From Rhynochetos jubatus (taxonomy: Eukaryota > Chordata > Aves > Eurypygiformes > Rhynochetidae): a stretch of 64,000 bases of DNA. Of this stretch, positions 60,702 to 64,000 are shown in pieces. Where the stretch lies: the NCBI GenBank assembly GCA_027574665.1, contig CM050650.1:102769086-102833085 (forward strand). The letters run 5' to 3'. How positions within the stretch are numbered: position 1 is the first letter of the stretch; every line of letters starts with the position of its first letter. The translations under genes and the position numbers were made by a program. The notes beneath the pieces were generated by a model. That model had not been told where the DNA came from, did not search any database, and saw only the letters and a program-made list of their open reading frames with translations.

Positions 60702-62463
60702 TAGCTAGGTAACTCTCTCCCAGTTCCGTGGATAATCTGCAGCCTGCAACTGCCTTCCACCTATATCCTCTTTGCTTTACATTGGTAATGAGAAGCATTT
60801 AGTATTATTTTCTAGGAGCAAAAAGCTGGAAGCAAGATCAACAAAGAATTATGATTCTGACCATGAATCTTCTAATATATGTGGCTAAATTTACATATCT
60901 GAGTAGCTGCATTGACTTCATTATAACTATTCACATGAGTAATGCAAAATATAGACGCTTGTACATCAACCCTAAGGCAGCATTTTCTGCATTATGCATT
61001 TTACTTCACTGAGTAACTAAAGGCATAGTGTAAGTCAATAGTCCCACAGTTATATGCAAACAAGAAAACAACATTATTATTCACATGTTCTTACTTTCCT
61101 TTCAAGGTGATGTGAATGTATTTATGGAGTAATGGGCAGAACACAATTTCATGCAGTATTTTGTGGTTTTACCTTCTTACCCAGTTCCAAACTCATCATC
61201 ACCTCACCTTATATATTCATAAACGACATAGAACTCTAATCAGATTTTCACTAGACTGTCTAAAGAGTTAAAAAGTATAAAAAAACCCACTAACACTAAT
61301 CCTAGTCACATCATACCCATAATGTTCTTCTGCACTCTTTTATGAGGCAATAACGTAGTTCCAGTCTTGAAATAAAGTGTTCATCCTTCAGCCTCATAGT
61401 TTGGGAACAGGATTATAACCTCATAAAATGGCACAATAGTACTATTATAACTTAATTAGAAAACCAGACATTCTAGTGTACCTGTTTATTGTAGTTTTGT
61501 TAGAATTCTTCTGTAACAACTAGCCTTCCAGCATCAAAAATATGTTCAAAGTTGCTATAAAAGTGTTTTCAAAATTTGCTATTTTTAATTTGTTTCATTC
61601 CAGGGAGAAATCAGATTTTAAATACACAGAAACCTACATAAATAACACAGCTGGAACATCTACTGGAAGCAACATGAGTTTGGTCTTATGCAATTATACT
61701 GTCCATAATTATTTCCCCTGCATTGCATAGTGCCATGTGGTATTTAAACCACATGACTCCAACTGACTTTAATGGGAATCAGATGACTAAAACTATTTGG
61801 AACTTTGAGAAAAATGTATAAAATACAGGACATGATGATAACCCCATTACAAGCTTATTCACCTTCTCTACCCTTCTCATAAACATGATTTTCATAATAA
61901 TTCACTGACCTGTTCCTCCTCTAGGGACTTACTCCTGAAAAAACACAATGCCTTAATCAGAACCTAATAAAATTAAATTCAGTGTGCATTCACATTGCAC
62001 AGGTATAAATGGCTACTCAAAATGCCATGCAATACAGAATAAGGGTAATAGCTTTTAAAAGGCATATAAAGACCGCAAAAACACCACCCATGTGAACAAT
62101 TTTATGGAGACTAAATCTAATGTGATAGAAATAAATTGTTTATCCTGACTTTCATTCATACACCTGTCTAAGAGGTGCAAGGCAAAGGGCATTAAACAGA
62201 CAACTGATATCAGGCAGCATAAACTTTGGGAAGGGCATTTTATGACCTTGATGTACAGGTTTGAAAGCCGACACACAGTCAAACTCCCCCATTTCTTGGT
62301 AGTTCTAGACATGTCAGTACTAGCCAAGATGAAAACAAAGGTATACATAGACTGATCACAGACGTTTAAAGGCATGTACAACATGACATCATCAGTGTCT
62401 TAGCTTTGCACCAGCTAGTCCATGTTTTGCTTCACCCCATAACACATCAAGCTGCATAGGTAG
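60702..62463. other. Unique sequence, nothing recognised
   Basis: No repeat or exon recognised. Small open frames at 61542-61730 and 62055-62384 show no family resemblance. Confidence 0.5.
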
Positions 62464-63010
62464 TGTCAGCCCAGGACCCGCGGCACTGCAGGACCGGCGG
62501 GGAGGGGGTGGGGATATGGGTGGAAAGGCTTGTGGTTGGACACGACCCTGGGAAGGGGAAGGGTCTGAGGGGGCTTCCGTATGAGGGGGCTGGGAGTTTA
62601 TTGGTTGTGGGACCTCGTGGTGAGTGGTTGGTGCTCCGGGCAGAGCCAGCGTCTTGCCAAGCAGATCAGTCTAGGAGTCGGGGTTTGAAAGTTTTTTTTC
62701 TCTCTCTTACTCTCTCGACCCCCGGGCCATTTCGTGGGGGGTTTGCTCCCTTTGGGAGGGTTTTTCTTTCCTTCTTCCCTTCTTGGGGTGTGATCCTGTG
62801 TCATTTGTTCTACCCTCTTCCTCCGTTCCTTAAATTACTCATTAGCATGAGCATTGTTAGTAACTCCTTCAGTTTCATTTATATAATTAAATAGTTATCT
62901 CAACTCCTACGGGCTTTTCCTCGGTTTGTTCCTCCGACCCTTCCTCACCGGGAGGAGGTGGGGGGGTGGGGACGGAGTGGTAGAATAGGCTTAATCTTGA
63001 AACTACGACA
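62464..63010 (+). mobile_element. CpG-rich LTR, 3' part certain
   Basis: The end TTATATAATTAAATAGTTATCTCAACTCCTACGGGC (62877-62912, split words), CCTCCGACCCTTCCTCACCGGGAGGAGG and CTACGACA follow the 3' end of the type A LTR group. The front half (GACCCGCGGCACTGC, CACGACCCTGGG) is GC- and CpG-rich and differs from the copies at 7770 and 55910. A TG at 62464 could be the start, but I see no target duplication, so the 5' boundary is uncertain. The 143-codon frame inside is not supported as a gene. Confidence 0.72.
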
Positions 63011-64000
63011 ATCAGTTTCACCATTAACTTGAATCTTTGTGTGAGTACCCACAAGACCAACATTGTGCCTCCATTCAGCAGTATTAGCTGTGTTAAGGTG
63101 TAAAACACGGCTTTAACTGAGAAGTGTCTACCAAATTCTCCTACAGGAAGACACTGTGGACAGTAACTGAAGCACATTTCCTGAAATACCAAGTGTAGTC
63201 TGTTCAATTTGGGGTTGGGTCCACTGAAAACATGGCAAATTTCAATGAATGTAACATCAGAAAGGAATATGTGATGTCCTCAATTAACCACAGGAACTGT
63301 GGGTCTATATCCACTATCAAATCCAAATATTAGGCAAACTAAGAACTTTCATTTACTGGCATACATACATAAAGTCAGAAGAAAGGAAAAAATAGATAAC
63401 AAAACACACTGGAGGAGAAAATCTCTTCATTCACAAAATGCACATTAGGTGAAGTATGTCAGATAATCCCAGACAAGGTAGATAAATCCTTTCACCTGCT
63501 GCAGAACAGGGTAGAAATCCACAAAAACTCTAAATATAGCGGCTGAGTCACCTCTCAAGCTTGTATTTTATGAGTAAATAGACTTATATCCATTTGGGAG
63601 GGATTTAGCTAACAGTAAAACACAAATATAGATATCTACATGGTTACTCTGTTTAAACTTGAATTACAGTCAAGAAAGATCAAGGTGCTGGATCTTCTTG
63701 TCTGTGCATAGATTCAATCCACTTGTGACACTCTTAGGTAACTTGGCCAGTCACATGTGCTATCTTAGCTACTTTGGAGCATCACAGCCAAGTCTATGTT
63801 TAGATAATTGAATTACATCTTTTACTCTCATATCAAGTGTTGTTTTGCATATCTCACATTTCTCCAGATGTGCAATCATTTTTTGTCGTCTGCAATGCAG
63901 TAGTTGTAGAAATTCAGCGTCTTGTATGTCTTTAATTCTAAACTTTGAGAAGACCTTAGTCATCAATACTGTTCAGAACCTTAAATTATCTCACATCATG
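63011..64000. other. Unique sequence to window edge
   Basis: No repeat recognised. A minus-strand frame of about 64 codons (ATG at 63961-63963, stop at 63769-63771) encodes a peptide with HLEKCEIC and HRLGC, spacing that superficially resembles a metal-binding motif, but nothing else supports it as an exon. Confidence 0.45.

Noticed and set aside
62463-62894. 143-codon frame in GC-rich DNA
   Set aside because: Lies in an LTR; composition-driven, with no family resemblance.
1-64000. CRISPR arrays, prokaryotic operons, rho-independent terminators, attachment sites
   Set aside because: The DNA is a vertebrate nuclear region; no regularly spaced repeats or operon-like gene packing exist.

Overview
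The window is vertebrate nuclear DNA, almost certainly from a bird. It is AT-rich and holds no complete host gene and no convincing host exon, tRNA, rRNA or snRNA. The taxonomic call rests on the repeats. There are many CR1 LINE copies with the avian 3' end (about 100 bp of 3' UTR followed by short ATTCTATGA-type repeats). There are also several LTRs whose starts (TGTGCTGG...) and ends (...GGGTTAAACCACAACA) belong to an endogenous-retrovirus LTR group that I recognise from Neoaves. Neoaves is therefore the best guess; the species cannot be told.

Layout. 1-9.1 kb: a CR1 copy, an A/C-rich tract with a C20 run, two very old minus-strand CR1 remnants of the kind shared with crocodilians and turtles, a minus-strand LTR, and two plus-strand solo LTRs 54 bp apart. 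9.1-18.7 kb: mostly unique sequence, except for an unidentified 170-bp direct repeat (9830-9999 and 10772-10941), hand-aligned at about 85% identity with no gaps. 18.7-26 kb: a CR1 cluster that includes a plus-strand CR1 inserted into an older minus-strand CR1. 26-41 kb: about 15 kb in which I recognise no transposon. 41-51.8 kb: a truncated LTR, further CR1s (one beside an old CR1 remnant), a run of three CR1 pieces carrying reverse-transcriptase, 3'-tail and endonuclease portions, a tetranucleotide microsatellite, rearranged LTR pieces and a CR1 with an open ORF2 C-terminus. 51.8-64 kb: LTR pieces, C-rich tracts, an 860-bp CR1, a complete LTR with a perfect 5-bp target duplication, and a CpG-dense LTR.

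No genes act together here. The only coding traces are dead pieces of CR1 ORF2 (endonuclease, reverse transcriptase and C-terminal region). The unique sequence may be intergenic or intronic; a few stretches look like candidate conserved regulatory DNA, but that can only be settled by alignment. I found no evidence of a new biological system. The most useful leads are the 170-bp duplicated block, the nested and rearranged CR1s, the TSD-flanked LTR and the 15-kb repeat-poor stretch. All repeat boundaries were judged by eye against remembered family consensus sequences and may be off by several bases to tens of bases.
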